Positions 25,881 to 34,466 of a stretch of DNA of 46,434 nt are shown piece after piece. The translations under genes and the position numbers were made by a program. The stretch is from contig JAFXZW010000099.1 of NCBI GenBank assembly GCA_017541035.1, forward strand, positions 1-46,434. Reading direction: 5' to 3'. Each line of letters begins with the position of its first letter. The stretch's first letter is position 1. The stretch comes from Eubacterium sp. (GTDB lineage Bacteria; Bacillota; Clostridia; Lachnospirales; Lachnospiraceae). The notes below the pieces were generated by a model. It saw only the letters and a list, made by a program, of their open reading frames with translations. It ran no database searches and was not told the DNA's origin.

Positions 25881-27233
25881 TCACACATTTCCGGATAAGG
25901 CCACACGCTTTTTTTCCCTCCTCAGGATCAACAGGAAGGCAATAAGGAGAAATGAATCCGCGGCCAGCCAGGCGGAGGGATTGGCCATGCAGGCGGCGGG
26001 GTAGCCGTAGACATCAACAAAGACAAAGCCCACAAGGGAGCGGGCGATCATTTCAAAAAAGCCCGCTGCGATGGCAAGGACGGAATACCCCATGCCCTGG
26101 ATCATGAAGCGTACGATATTGACAAAAGCAAGGAAGAAGTAAAATGCACTGTTGAATTTCAAAAAGAGATGTGCATTTTCTTCAATGAAAGCATCGGGGT
26201 GATCCATGAAGAGCCGCGAGAGCGGTCCGCCGAAGAGCCAGAGAACGGCAGCTGCGACGATGGAATAGATCAGTCCGTATAAAAGCAGGATCCGGACACC
26301 CTTACCGATCCGGTCGGGTCGCCCCGCACCGATATTCTGGCCGCCATAGGTGGCTGCCGTATTACCCAGAGCTTCATAGGGGCAGCAGAAGAACATGGAC
26401 AGCTTTGCACCGGCTGACATGGCGGCTACATAAGCCGATCCGAGCCCGTTCACCGCAGTCTGCAGGATCACGCTGCCGATGGCGGTGATGGAATACTGCA
26501 GGCCCATGGGAAGGCCCTGCATCAGAAGACGCCCCACATGAGGAAGAGAGATGCTTTTTTCGCTGCTTTCCGGTCTGATGATGGGGTATTTTTTCCACAT
26601 ATAAATGAGGCACAGCACAGCGGAAACGCCCTGTGAGATCACGGTTGCCCATGCCGGACCGGCGATTCCGAAGGGTTTTACCAGGATCAGATCCAGAATA
26701 ATATTCAGAAGTGAAGAAATGATCAGGAAGTAAAGCGGCGTTTTGCTGTCCCCCATGGCACGTACAACGCTGGCGCAGAGGTTGTACAGGATAGTCAGAG
26801 GGATCCCCATAAAGAGGATGGAGACGTAGGTGTAGGAGCCGTCGTAAATGTCGGCGGGAGTATTCATGGCCTGCAGGATATTGTCGCAGTAAATCAGAAC
26901 CGTTGTGGTGATCACTATGGCCAGAACGGCAGATGTAAAGAAGGCATTGACGATATAGCGACGCATTTCCGGATAATCCTTTGCCCCGAAACGTTGCGCT
27001 ATAGGGATGCCGAAGCCGGCACAGATTCCCAGACACAGGCCGATGATCATAAAGCAGATGGAGCCGGTAGCACCGACGGAGGCGAGAGCGGAGATTCCGA
27101 GATACTGTCCGATGATCACGGTATCCACCATATTATAAAACTGCTGGAAGAGATTTCCGAGCAGCAAAGGAACGGCAAAGCGCAGGATGTGCTTTGCCGG
27201 CGAACCGGTTGTCATATTATTTATGCTCGACAT
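25881..27233 (-). CDS. MATE family efflux transporter
   Basis: This 450-residue, 12-span polytopic membrane protein belongs to the MATE family (DinF/NorM-like), which exports cationic compounds using a Na+ or H+ gradient. Family landmarks are PLLLGNLFQQFYNMVDTVII near the start, the repeated half-domain beginning around LPMGLQYSITAIGS and RAMGDSKTP. Substrate cannot be inferred. The start ATG at 27233 has only a moderately placed GAGG site. Its leader contains two GATGC-AAA-GCATC hairpins. Confidence 0.93.
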   Translation of the reverse strand: MSSINNMTTGSPAKHILRFAVPLLLGNLFQQFYNMVDTVIIGQYLGISALASVGATGSICFMIIGLCLGICAGFGIPIAQRFGAKDYPEMRRYIVNAFFTSAVLAIVITTTVLIYCDNILQAMNTPADIYDGSYTYVSILFMGIPLTILYNLCASVVRAMGDSKTPLYFLIISSLLNIILDLILVKPFGIAGPAWATVISQGVSAVLCLIYMWKKYPIIRPESSEKSISLPHVGRLLMQGLPMGLQYSITAIGSVILQTAVNGLGSAYVAAMSAGAKLSMFFCCPYEALGNTAATYGGQNIGAGRPDRIGKGVRILLLYGLIYSIVAAAVLWLFGGPLSRLFMDHPDAFIEENAHLFLKFNSAFYFFLAFVNIVRFMIQGMGYSVLAIAAGFFEMIARSLVGFVFVDVYGYPAACMANPSAWLAADSFLLIAFLLILRREKKRVALSGNV

Positions 27234-27276
27234 AGATCAGATTACCTCATGGCAGACGTCTTTCCGGGCAGGCGTG

Positions 27277-27315
27277 ATGCAAAGCATCTCCGTGCTTCGG
27301 ATGCAAAGCATCCGG
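27277..27315. repeat. twin hairpins in the MATE leader
   Basis: GATGC-AAA-GCATC (27277-27289) and CGGATGC-AAA-GCATCCG (27299-27315) share the same core and lie 45-85 bases before the MATE start codon. They could be transcript structures or a regulator target. Confidence 0.5.
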
Positions 27316-27422
27316 ATTTGCGGGGAGTTCAATCGTTATCTGCATTATAATGATAATCTTCCGTAGTTATATTAAAAAAAAGTCTATTTTTTTAATTTGA
27401 TGTGCTATTTTACAAGAAACTC

Positions 27423-27451
27423 TTGACTTTTCTAATTTAACGCGTTAAAGT
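27423..27451 (+). promoter_or_regulatory. upstream promoter with 14-bp perfect palindrome
   Basis: TTGACT (27423-27428), a 17-base spacer and TAAAGT (27446-27451). The palindrome TTTAACGCGTTAAA (27436-27449) overlaps the spacer and -10 box, an operator-like placement. It could serve the antiporter gene or a divergent MATE promoter. Confidence 0.45.
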
Positions 27452-27491
27452 AACAGAGCAAAAGGCGAGAGAAAAGGGGACTGAAAATCTC

Positions 27492-27515
27492 TTGACGCAT
27501 TCCATAAAATGGAAT
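27492..27515 (+). promoter_or_regulatory. -35 box and inverted repeat before the antiporter gene
   Basis: TTGACG (27492-27497) is followed at once by ATTCCAT-AAA-ATGGAAT (27499-27515), a perfect 7-bp inverted repeat. Candidate -10 boxes are TAGTCT at 27515-27520 or TATGAT at 27520-27525. The inverted repeat looks like a repressor site within the promoter. Confidence 0.45.
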
Positions 27516-27560
27516 AGTCTATGATAGTATTTATCTGACAGATATTTCAGGAGGAATGTG

Positions 27561-28547
27561 ATGAAGATATTATTGGATATCCTGATCCTTCTTGTGGGCT
27601 TTGTGGCACTGATCAAAGGAGCAGACTGGTTTGTGGATGGAAGCGCCGCAGTGGCACGGAGGTTCCGGGTTCCGGGAGTGATCATCGGGCTTACCATTGT
27701 TGCTATGGGAACCTCGGCTCCGGAGTTGGCCGTCAGCACATCGGCTGCGATCCAGGGCTCCAACGAGATCGCCATCAGTAATGTGGTGGGATCGAATATA
27801 TTCAACCTGCTGATGGTGCTTGGAATCTGCGCGATCATTCATGCGGTTCCGGTGGATAAGGTGATCCTGAAGAGGGATTACCCGGTGAATCTGGGGATCA
27901 CCATTATGCTTTTCCTTTTCGCAGGTCTTCCGGCTCTTCTTGACGGACGCCTTTTCAGCCATGGGATGACAGAGGATGTGGGAAATGTGAGCCGGGTCTG
28001 CGGGATCATTTGTCTTGTGATCTTTGCCGGATACGTTTTCTTCCTCATCAGAGATGCGAAGAAAAACAAAACGGAAGAAGAGGAAAATGATGAGGCTCCG
28101 ATGCCTTCGTGGAAGTGCGTTCTGTTCATTCTTGTGGGAATCGGTCTGATCGTAGGCGGCGGTGAGGCAGTTGTCTATGGTGCCAAAAATATCGCCCTGG
28201 CAGCAGGTATGTCGGAAACCCTTGTGGGGCTTACCATCGTTGCTCTGGGAACCAGTCTTCCCGAGCTGGTGACCTCCATTGTGGCAGCCCGGAAGGGCCA
28301 GGTGGATATGGCGGTTGGAAACTGCATAGGCTCCAACATTTTCAATATCCTGCTGATCCTGGGCGTGTCCGCAACAATCCATCCCATAGCTGTAAAGGTG
28401 GCAAATATATGGGACCTGATCATCCTGATTGTTGTGAGCATAGTGACGCTGCTGTTCTGCATCAATAAAAAGAAAATTACCAGATGGGAAGGTATCGTTA
28501 TGGTACTGATGTATCTGGGAAGCATGGTCTTCGCGATCGTGCGATAG
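27561..28547 (+). CDS. calcium/sodium antiporter (CaCA family, YrbG-like)
   Basis: This 328-residue membrane exchanger has the two inverted alpha repeats of the CaCA superfamily. They are GLTIVAMGTSAPELAVS with SNVVGSNIFN in the first half and GLTIVALGTSLPELVTS with GNCIGSNIFN in the second. The acidic Glu of each GTS-PE motif binds the cation. It moves Ca2+ (or Na+) across the cytoplasmic membrane. ATG at 27561 was preferred to a GTG three bases earlier because AGGAGG (27549-27554) is better spaced. It lies 24 bases before the DAHP synthase gene, so the two are probably co-transcribed. Confidence 0.92.
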   Translation: MKILLDILILLVGFVALIKGADWFVDGSAAVARRFRVPGVIIGLTIVAMGTSAPELAVSTSAAIQGSNEIAISNVVGSNIFNLLMVLGICAIIHAVPVDKVILKRDYPVNLGITIMLFLFAGLPALLDGRLFSHGMTEDVGNVSRVCGIICLVIFAGYVFFLIRDAKKNKTEEEENDEAPMPSWKCVLFILVGIGLIVGGGEAVVYGAKNIALAAGMSETLVGLTIVALGTSLPELVTSIVAARKGQVDMAVGNCIGSNIFNILLILGVSATIHPIAVKVANIWDLIILIVVSIVTLLFCINKKKITRWEGIVMVLMYLGSMVFAIVR

Positions 28548-28571
28548 TATATACGAAAGAGAGAAAAAAAT

Positions 28572-29603
28572 ATGGATATGAAATTCATCCGCAAATTGCC
28601 GACCCCTCAGGAGCTGAAGGAGGAGTTCCCCATCAGCGCCGAGATTACGGCAGCAAAGGAAAAAAGAGACGAGGAGATCCGCAGGATCTTCACCGGAGAA
28701 AGCGATAAGTTCCTGCTTATCATCGGACCCTGTTCGGCAGACAATGAGGAAGCGGTGCTGGATTACATGCACCGTCTCGCCGGTGTGGCTGACAAGGTGA
28801 AGGATAAGATATTCATCATTCCCCGTGTCTATACGAATAAACCCCGGACGACCGGTATCGGTTACAAGGGGATGCTCCATCAGCCGAATCCGGAGGGTAA
28901 GGAAGATCTTCTGGCCGGAATCATTGCGATCCGTGAAATGCATGCCCGGGTCGTTCGGGAAACCGGCTTCACCTGTGCGGAGGAAATGCTTTATCCGGAG
29001 AACCACCGTTATCTGTCCGATCTGCTCTCCTATGTAGCCATCGGGGCTCGTTCCGTAGAGGATCAGCAGCACCGTCTGGTTGCCAGTGGCATCGGCATCC
29101 CTGTGGGTATGAAGAATCCCACAGGCGGTGATATGTCCGTTATGATGAATTCCATCATCGCAGCCCAGAGCAAACAGCGTTTCCTGTATCGCGGTTGGGA
29201 GGTTGAGACTCCGGGAAACCAGCTGGCGCACGCCATTATGCGCGGTTATGTGGATAAGTTCGGACGGAACATTCCCAACTACCATTACGAAGACCTCCGT
29301 CAGCTGCTGGATGCGTATGCGGAGAAGAAGGAACTGCTGAATCCGGCCTGCATCGTGGACTGCAATCATTCCAATTCCGGAAAGAAGTACCTTGAGCAGA
29401 TCCGTATCGCCCAGGATGTCCTGCACAGCCGCAGGGTATCCGCCGACATCAGAGGCCTCGTAAAAGGTCTTATGATCGAGAGCTACATCGAGGATGGCGC
29501 TCAGAAGATCGGCGAGGGCATTTACGGAAAGTCCATCACCGACCCCTGCCTTGGCTGGGAAAAGACCGAGAAGCTGATTCTGGAGCTGGCAGACGAGCTT
29601 TAA
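28572..29603 (+). CDS. aroF: 3-deoxy-7-phosphoheptulonate synthase (DAHP synthase, type I)
   Basis: The enzyme condenses phosphoenolpyruvate with erythrose-4-phosphate, the first step of the shikimate pathway to aromatic amino acids. The 343-residue protein matches AroF/G/H enzymes. It has LLIIGPCSADN (metal-binding Cys), YTNKPRTTGIGYKG, GMKNPTGGDMSVM and IVDCNHSNSGKK. The pairing with a cation antiporter is unexpected and may only reflect read-through. Which feedback type (Phe, Tyr or Trp) it is cannot be read, so the letter in the symbol is nominal. A terminator follows. Confidence 0.93.
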   Translation: MDMKFIRKLPTPQELKEEFPISAEITAAKEKRDEEIRRIFTGESDKFLLIIGPCSADNEEAVLDYMHRLAGVADKVKDKIFIIPRVYTNKPRTTGIGYKGMLHQPNPEGKEDLLAGIIAIREMHARVVRETGFTCAEEMLYPENHRYLSDLLSYVAIGARSVEDQQHRLVASGIGIPVGMKNPTGGDMSVMMNSIIAAQSKQRFLYRGWEVETPGNQLAHAIMRGYVDKFGRNIPNYHYEDLRQLLDAYAEKKELLNPACIVDCNHSNSGKKYLEQIRIAQDVLHSRRVSADIRGLVKGLMIESYIEDGAQKIGEGIYGKSITDPCLGWEKTEKLILELADEL

Positions 29604-29650
29604 ATAAAGGGTAGGTCTTTGCCGCACAAAAAGGATATCTATATGAGAGA

Positions 29651-29690
29651 AGAGCCGTGAACCGATATCTCAGGTTTACGGCTCTTTTTG
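29651..29690 (+). terminator. terminator after DAHP synthase gene
   Basis: AGAGCCGTGAACC (29651-29663) pairs with GGTTTACGGCTCT (29673-29685), followed by a T run. Confidence 0.8.
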
Positions 29691-29703
29691 CTAAAATGAA
29701 TTC

Positions 29704-29733
29704 TTGACATATAAGAGCAGAAAATAATAAAAT
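29704..29733 (+). promoter_or_regulatory. promoter before the AAA ATPase gene
   Basis: A consensus TTGACA (29704-29709), an 18-base spacer and TAAAAT (29728-29733) start a very AT-rich 165-base leader. Confidence 0.55.
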
Positions 29734-29750
29734 ATAAATGAATATAAACG

Positions 29751-29815
29751 ACTATAAAAATATAAACAACTATAAATGAATATAAACGACTATAAAGAAA
29801 AATATCGACTATAAA
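29751..29815. repeat. four iterated ACTATAAA motifs
   Basis: ACTATAAA occurs at 29751, 29769, 29789 and 29808. The 18-20-base intervals are roughly two helical turns, and each motif is preceded by an AATATAAAC- or AATATCG-like string. The pattern sits between promoter and start codon, so it may be a binding-site array for an autoregulator. Confidence 0.5.
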
Positions 29816-29871
29816 CAAACAGAATGATACCGGTGCAAGAATTATTATGTCCCGGTTGCTGAGGAGAAATG

Positions 29872-30915
29872 ATGAAAAATAATCCATTTTCTTTGATGTT
29901 CGGAAAAGAGCCGGGTCAGATGATTGATCGGGTAGTACAAAGAGATGAAGTAGTCGAAACCTTTCTGTCATTAGAACCGTCACAAATGGTATATATGGTT
30001 GCGGGTGTTCGGGGATCAGGAAAAACCGTCTTTCTGACGGACATCATGAACATTTTCAGAAAACAAAAAGACTGGATCGTCCTTCAGCTTAACCCTGAAA
30101 GAGACCTTCTCCAGGCACTTCTCGCAAAGCTTTGTGCGGAGAGTGCAATTATTAAGATACTGAAAAATACAAGTTTAAATCTGTCATTCTTTGGATTGGG
30201 AGTTACCGTGGAACGTAATGAGCCGCCCATCACAGATGTTGAGGCTGCGCTGACCGGGGTTTTGGAGCAGGTGAAAAAGAATGGGAAACGGGTATTGATT
30301 GCAATCGATGAGGTGTCGAATAATCCCAATATCAAAACCTTTTCGGCTGCATACCAGATCTTTGTGCAGCAGGAACTGCCTGTATTTCTGGTTATGACCG
30401 GTCTTTATGAGAATATTTATAATCTTCAAAATGAAAAAACCCTTACATTCCTGTACCGTGCACCAAAGCTGAGACTAAGGGCACTCAATATAGGTAGTAT
30501 GGCAGCAAGCTATCTCCGAACGCTTGATATTTCAGAGGAAACGGCTCGGAAAATGGCACAGCTGACAAAGGGGTATGCATTCGCATTTCAGGTTCTTGGG
30601 TATTATACTTTTCAAAATGACGGAGACTATGAGAAAGCCATCGCTCCCACCCGTTTGTATCTCGAGGAATATGTGTATGAGAGAATCTGGATGGATCTTT
30701 CAGCAAGAGACAGGAAAATCCTCTACGTAATTACCCAAACACCTTCCTGCACGGTAATGGAGGTAAGGGAGAAACTGGAAATGAAGCCGAATGAATTTGC
30801 TCCCTACCGTGAACGGCTGATCCGTAAAGGAATTTTGGATGGAAGTGAACGAGGTATGTTGTATTTTTCACTGCCTTTTATTGAAGAATATGTGGTTGAT
30901 CACTATTTTGAGTGA
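29872..30915 (+). CDS. AAA-type ATPase with winged-helix C-terminus
   Basis: The 347-residue protein is a P-loop ATPase of the ATPase_2/Orc-Cdc6-like group. It has Walker A GVRGSGKT near residue 47, Walker B VLIAIDEV near 145 and a sensor-like VMTGLYENI. The C-terminal part (about 265-347, ARDRKILYVITQTPSCTVMEVREKL) looks like a winged helix. Such proteins are scattered in accessory DNA, and their function is unclear. Of two adjacent ATG codons the second (29872) is better placed after GAGGAG. The gene is more AT-rich than its neighbours, a sign of possible transfer. It lies 30 bases before the zinc-ribbon gene. Confidence 0.82.
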   Translation: MKNNPFSLMFGKEPGQMIDRVVQRDEVVETFLSLEPSQMVYMVAGVRGSGKTVFLTDIMNIFRKQKDWIVLQLNPERDLLQALLAKLCAESAIIKILKNTSLNLSFFGLGVTVERNEPPITDVEAALTGVLEQVKKNGKRVLIAIDEVSNNPNIKTFSAAYQIFVQQELPVFLVMTGLYENIYNLQNEKTLTFLYRAPKLRLRALNIGSMAASYLRTLDISEETARKMAQLTKGYAFAFQVLGYYTFQNDGDYEKAIAPTRLYLEEYVYERIWMDLSARDRKILYVITQTPSCTVMEVREKLEMKPNEFAPYRERLIRKGILDGSERGMLYFSLPFIEEYVVDHYFE

Positions 30916-30945
30916 CGGAAAGCAGTCAGAAGTAAGGAGGTTTGT

Positions 30946-32550
30946 ATGGTATATTGTATCAGATGTGGAAATCAGCTGCCGAATGGGACGCAGGTCTGCC
31001 CGCATTGCGGCACGCCGATACAGGGTTATCCTCAGAGCGGTAATCAGCCGGGCCAGGGCCAGAACCATCCGCAGGGCCAGATGCGCCAGCCGGGTCAGGG
31101 TCAGAACTATCCACAGGGTCAGATGAACCAGCCTGGCCAGGGCCAGAACTATCCGCAGGGCCAGATGAACCAGCCGGGTCAGGGCCAGAATTATCCGCAG
31201 GGACAGATGCGTCAGCCGGGCCAGGGCCAGAACTACCCGCAGGGGCAGATGCGTCAGCCGGGCCAGGGCCAGAACTATCCGCAAGGACAGATGCGCCAGC
31301 CGGGCCAGGGCCAGAACTATCCGCAAGGACAGATGCGCCAGCCGGGTCAGGGCCAGAACTATCCTCAGCAGAATTACCCGCAGGGGCAGATGCGTCAGCC
31401 GGGTCAGGGTCAGAATTACCCGCAGGGACAGATACATCAGCCGGGTCAGGGGCAGAGCTATCCACAGGGACAGATGCGTCAGCCGGGGCCGGGTCAGAAT
31501 TACCCGCAGGGACAGATACATCAGCCGGGTCAGGGGCAGAGCTATCCACAGGGACAGATGCGTCAGCCGGGGCCGCAGCAGAATTATCCGCAGGGACAGA
31601 TGTATTCGCCGAACAGGTACCCCAACGGACAAGGCTACGGAGGACCGGAGAAGAAATCCCACACCGGCCTGATCATCGGGATCATTTCCGCCGTTGTTGT
31701 GATCGCGGCACTGGTGATCGTGCTTTTCGTATGGCCGGGAGTGCTCACAAATAAAGAGGAAGAAGGCACCACGGCCCTGCAGGGAACGGAGCAGGACATT
31801 ACGGAAGGCCCGGGCACCAAAACAGAAACCCCGACGGAGGAGAAAACGGAAGCCCGATCGACAGAAGAGAAGACCGAAGTAAAGACCGAGAAGAAGACGG
31901 AAGAAAAGACAGAAAAGAAGACAGAGGAAAAAACGGAAAAACCCACAGAAAAACCGACCGAAGCAAAGAATGGTACCTCCTTTGAAGATTACGGTATGGT
32001 AACAAACCTGAAGCTGAATAAGAGTGCGAAATTAAAGACCTGCTCATGGGACAATCCCGATGCGGAGGTTGTGGCTACGGTAACCTGGACGAAGTACGAG
32101 TCGGAAGCGGTTTCCGATGAAGTGCTGGCATTCGGAAAAGAGAACGGCTTTGATCTCACCGGATATGAGCGGAAGAGAGTCGAACTGGAGATGGACTTTG
32201 ACGCAACGGACAATTTTGATAAATACGGCGCAATGGTCCGGCCCTGGATTGAGGACTGGTATAATGTGGATCTTTTCGAGGACAGTATGGAAGAATTTAC
32301 AGATTCCTATGAAGAAAACTACTACCGGGCAAAGATCATAGTAAACGGGAAAGAACAGTTCGTGTATCTCTGGTACGATTATGATTTCGACCTGCAGAAA
32401 CGGCATATGTCACAGTCCTTTGTTGCACTGGTACCGGCCGGTTATGACGGGGTTGTTGTGGGAATATCCGACGCCAGATTACCGGATACCGAAGACCATA
32501 TTTATAAAATTTACGATAAGGACAAGTTCCTCCTGCTGTATATGAAATAG
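30946..32550 (+). CDS. zinc-ribbon, QPGQGQNYPQGQM-repeat membrane protein
   Basis: The 534-residue protein has an N-terminal zinc ribbon (CIRCGNQLPNGTQVCPHCG). About fifteen near-perfect repeats of 14 residues follow (QPGQGQNYPQGQMR, residues about 32-225). One membrane span comes next (about 239-264), then a Thr/Glu/Lys repeat stalk (EEKTEKKTEEKTEKPTEKP, about 275-343). A C-terminal domain of about 190 residues of unknown family ends the protein. The span places the zinc ribbon and repeats inside the cell and the stalk and end domain outside. The start follows a perfect AAGGAGG. The plan resembles the protein at 2326-3279. Confidence 0.82.
   Translation: MVYCIRCGNQLPNGTQVCPHCGTPIQGYPQSGNQPGQGQNHPQGQMRQPGQGQNYPQGQMNQPGQGQNYPQGQMNQPGQGQNYPQGQMRQPGQGQNYPQGQMRQPGQGQNYPQGQMRQPGQGQNYPQGQMRQPGQGQNYPQQNYPQGQMRQPGQGQNYPQGQIHQPGQGQSYPQGQMRQPGPGQNYPQGQIHQPGQGQSYPQGQMRQPGPQQNYPQGQMYSPNRYPNGQGYGGPEKKSHTGLIIGIISAVVVIAALVIVLFVWPGVLTNKEEEGTTALQGTEQDITEGPGTKTETPTEEKTEARSTEEKTEVKTEKKTEEKTEKKTEEKTEKPTEKPTEAKNGTSFEDYGMVTNLKLNKSAKLKTCSWDNPDAEVVATVTWTKYESEAVSDEVLAFGKENGFDLTGYERKRVELEMDFDATDNFDKYGAMVRPWIEDWYNVDLFEDSMEEFTDSYEENYYRAKIIVNGKEQFVYLWYDYDFDLQKRHMSQSFVALVPAGYDGVVVGISDARLPDTEDHIYKIYDKDKFLLLYMK
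31040..31610 (+). repeat. in-frame tandem repeats of about 42 bp
   Basis: The DNA coding for the QPGQGQNYPQGQMR units is itself repetitive, with synonymous changes (CCGGGTCAGGG or CCGGGCCAGGG). An inserted short unit near 31366-31380 and a repeated two-unit block near 31425-31575 are also present. The array is prone to slippage, so copy number may vary between strains. Confidence 0.85.
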
Positions 32551-32560
32551 CAGGTTCTGC

Positions 32561-32598
32561 GGGATCCATCTGATGCATTCGGATGGATCCCTTTTTTT
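32561..32598 (+). terminator. terminator after the zinc-ribbon gene
   Basis: GGGATCCATC (32561-32570) pairs with GATGGATCCC (32582-32591), followed by seven T. Confidence 0.88.
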
Positions 32599-32634
32599 GC
32601 ACGATAAGGTAAGGATAATTCCCGAGAATAATGG

Positions 32635-32663
32635 TTTTCAAATTTCCTTTGTCATGATACAAT
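32635..32663 (+). promoter_or_regulatory. promoter of ptsI
   Basis: TTTTCA (32635-32640), a 17-base spacer and TACAAT (32658-32663) lie 85 bases before the start codon. Confidence 0.5.
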
Positions 32664-32747
32664 GGGTTACAGATGAGTGAAAAGGATTTCAATAATATGA
32701 GATCCTGGCGGCGGGTTACGGTCTTTGATTTGCAAGGAGGGCAATGT

Positions 32748-34394
32748 ATGGTTATTTATGAGGGAAAAGCGGTATTTGAGGGTGTTGCGATCGGAAAGCT
32801 TTCGGTTTACAAAAAAAATGAAGAGACGGTAAAGCGTATTAAGGTAGATGCTCCGGAAGAGGAGATCGCGCGGTATGCAGCAGCCCGTGAGGAAGCGGTT
32901 AAGCAGCTGCAGGCGCTTTATGAAAAGGCGGTGAAAGAGGTCGGTGAGGCTTCGGCCGAGATCTTCGAGGCGCATCAGATGATGGTTGACGACGATGACT
33001 TCGTGGAATCCGTGGAGGGCATCATTGAGAGCCAGGGCGTCAATGCAGAATATGCGGTTGCGGAAACCGGTGATAATTTCAAGAAAATGTTTGAGGAAAT
33101 GGATGATGAGTATTTCCGCGGCAGAGCGGCGGATATAAAGGATATTTCCGAGCGCATCATCCGGATCCTGCAGGGAAATGGAGGAGCCGGCATTGAGTCA
33201 GAAGAACCGGTGATCGTAGTCGCAGACGACCTGGCTCCCTCCGAGACGGTACAGATGGATAAGGACAAGATCCTTTCTTTCGTGACGGTACACGGTTCAG
33301 CGAATTCCCATACTTCGATTTTGGCGAAGACCATGAATATCCCGGCCATAATCACCTGCCCCATTCCGCTTTCGGAGGAAGTGGATGGCAAGGAGGCTAT
33401 CGTGGATGGCTTTGAGGGCAAGGTTTATGTGGATCCTACGCCGGAGATCCTGGCTGAGAAGCAGAAGCTTGCAGCAGCGGAACTGGAGAAGAAGCAGCTT
33501 CTGGAGCAGCTGAAGGGCAAGGAAAATGTCACACTGGACGGACAGAAGATCAACCTGTATGCCAATATCGGAAACACCAAGGACCTGGGACTGGTGCTGA
33601 AGAACGATGCCGGCGGAATCGGTCTGTTCCGTTCCGAGTTCATCTATCTCGGTTCTGAAGACTATCCCACAGAGGATGAGCAGTTTGCCATTTACAAGCA
33701 GGTGGCGGAAACTCTGGCAGGTAAGAAAGTAATTATCCGTACACTGGATATCGGTGCGGATAAACAGGCGGATTATTTCAAACTGCCGGCAGAGGAGAAT
33801 CCGGCCCTGGGGCTTCGGGCAATCCGGATCTGCCTCACCCGTCCTGAGATCTTCAAGACCCAGCTGCGTGCCATCCTGCGTGCGTCTGCCTTCGGAAAGG
33901 TTTCCATCATGTTCCCCATGATCATTTCCGTGGAGGAGGTGAAGGAGATCCAGAGTATTCTGGCGGAAGTAAAGGCAGAGCTGGATGCAGATGGTATCGC
34001 ATACGACAAACAGATTGAGACAGGCATCATGATCGAGACACCGGCCTCCGTCATCATGGCAGAGGAACTGGCAAAGGAAGTGGATTTCTTCAGTATCGGA
34101 ACCAACGATCTGACACAGTACACGCTGGCCATCGACCGTCAGAATCAGTCTTTGGACAGATTCTATGATTCCCATCATCCGGCGATCCTGAAGATGCTGA
34201 AAATGGTGGTTGATGCAGCTCATAAGTACGGAAAATGGGCTGGCATCTGCGGTGAGCTCGGTGCGGATCTGTCGCTGACAAAGGAATTCCTGGCTATGGG
34301 CTTTGATGAACTTTCCGTATCACCGGGACGTATCCTCCCGATCCGGAAGATCGTACGGGAGACGGACGTTTCCGCATACAAGGCAGGAAAATAA
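32748..34394 (+). CDS. ptsI: phosphoenolpyruvate-protein phosphotransferase (PTS enzyme I)
   Basis: Enzyme I takes phosphate from phosphoenolpyruvate and passes it to HPr, the first step of all PTS sugar uptake. The protein is 548 residues. The phosphorylated histidine is H188 in GSANSHTSILAKTMNIPAI. The PEP-binding barrel shows GGIGLFRSEFIYL, RTLDIGADKQ and the WAGICGELGAD motif with the conserved Cys. ATG at 32748 was chosen because AAGGAGG stands seven bases before it; the open frame upstream has no such site. It is a single-gene unit with its own terminator, separated from ptsH by the sucrose genes. Confidence 0.97.
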   Translation: MVIYEGKAVFEGVAIGKLSVYKKNEETVKRIKVDAPEEEIARYAAAREEAVKQLQALYEKAVKEVGEASAEIFEAHQMMVDDDDFVESVEGIIESQGVNAEYAVAETGDNFKKMFEEMDDEYFRGRAADIKDISERIIRILQGNGGAGIESEEPVIVVADDLAPSETVQMDKDKILSFVTVHGSANSHTSILAKTMNIPAIITCPIPLSEEVDGKEAIVDGFEGKVYVDPTPEILAEKQKLAAAELEKKQLLEQLKGKENVTLDGQKINLYANIGNTKDLGLVLKNDAGGIGLFRSEFIYLGSEDYPTEDEQFAIYKQVAETLAGKKVIIRTLDIGADKQADYFKLPAEENPALGLRAIRICLTRPEIFKTQLRAILRASAFGKVSIMFPMIISVEEVKEIQSILAEVKAELDADGIAYDKQIETGIMIETPASVIMAEELAKEVDFFSIGTNDLTQYTLAIDRQNQSLDRFYDSHHPAILKMLKMVVDAAHKYGKWAGICGELGADLSLTKEFLAMGFDELSVSPGRILPIRKIVRETDVSAYKAGK

Positions 34395-34426
34395 ACGGTC
34401 ATTTTTGCCGGACAGTGACCATGAAA

Positions 34427-34456
34427 AAGTGCTTGCATATTGCAGGCACTTTTTTT
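34427..34456 (+). terminator. ptsI terminator, overlapping the next promoter
   Basis: AAGTGCTTGCA (34427-34437) pairs with TGCAGGCACTT (34441-34451), with one G-T pair, followed by a T run. The same bases contain the -35 box of the downstream promoter. Confidence 0.8.
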
Positions 34457-34461
34457 ATAAT
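34433..34461 (+). promoter_or_regulatory. promoter of the amylosucrase-scrR-HAD unit
   Basis: TTGCAT (34433-34438), a 17-base spacer made largely of the ptsI terminator stem and T run, and a perfect TATAAT (34456-34461). An operator follows six bases later. Confidence 0.65.
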
Positions 34462-34466
34462 TGCAT

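Noticed and set aside
27570-29627. Long minus-strand open frame (685 codons) across the antiporter and DAHP synthase genes
   Set aside because: Both plus-strand genes are unmistakable and well spaced; the opposite frame has His/Asp-rich unlikely composition and no start signals.
30868-31662. Antisense open frames over the QPGQGQ repeats
   Set aside because: Repetitive DNA keeps several frames open; the plus frame has a perfect ribosome-binding site and zinc ribbon.
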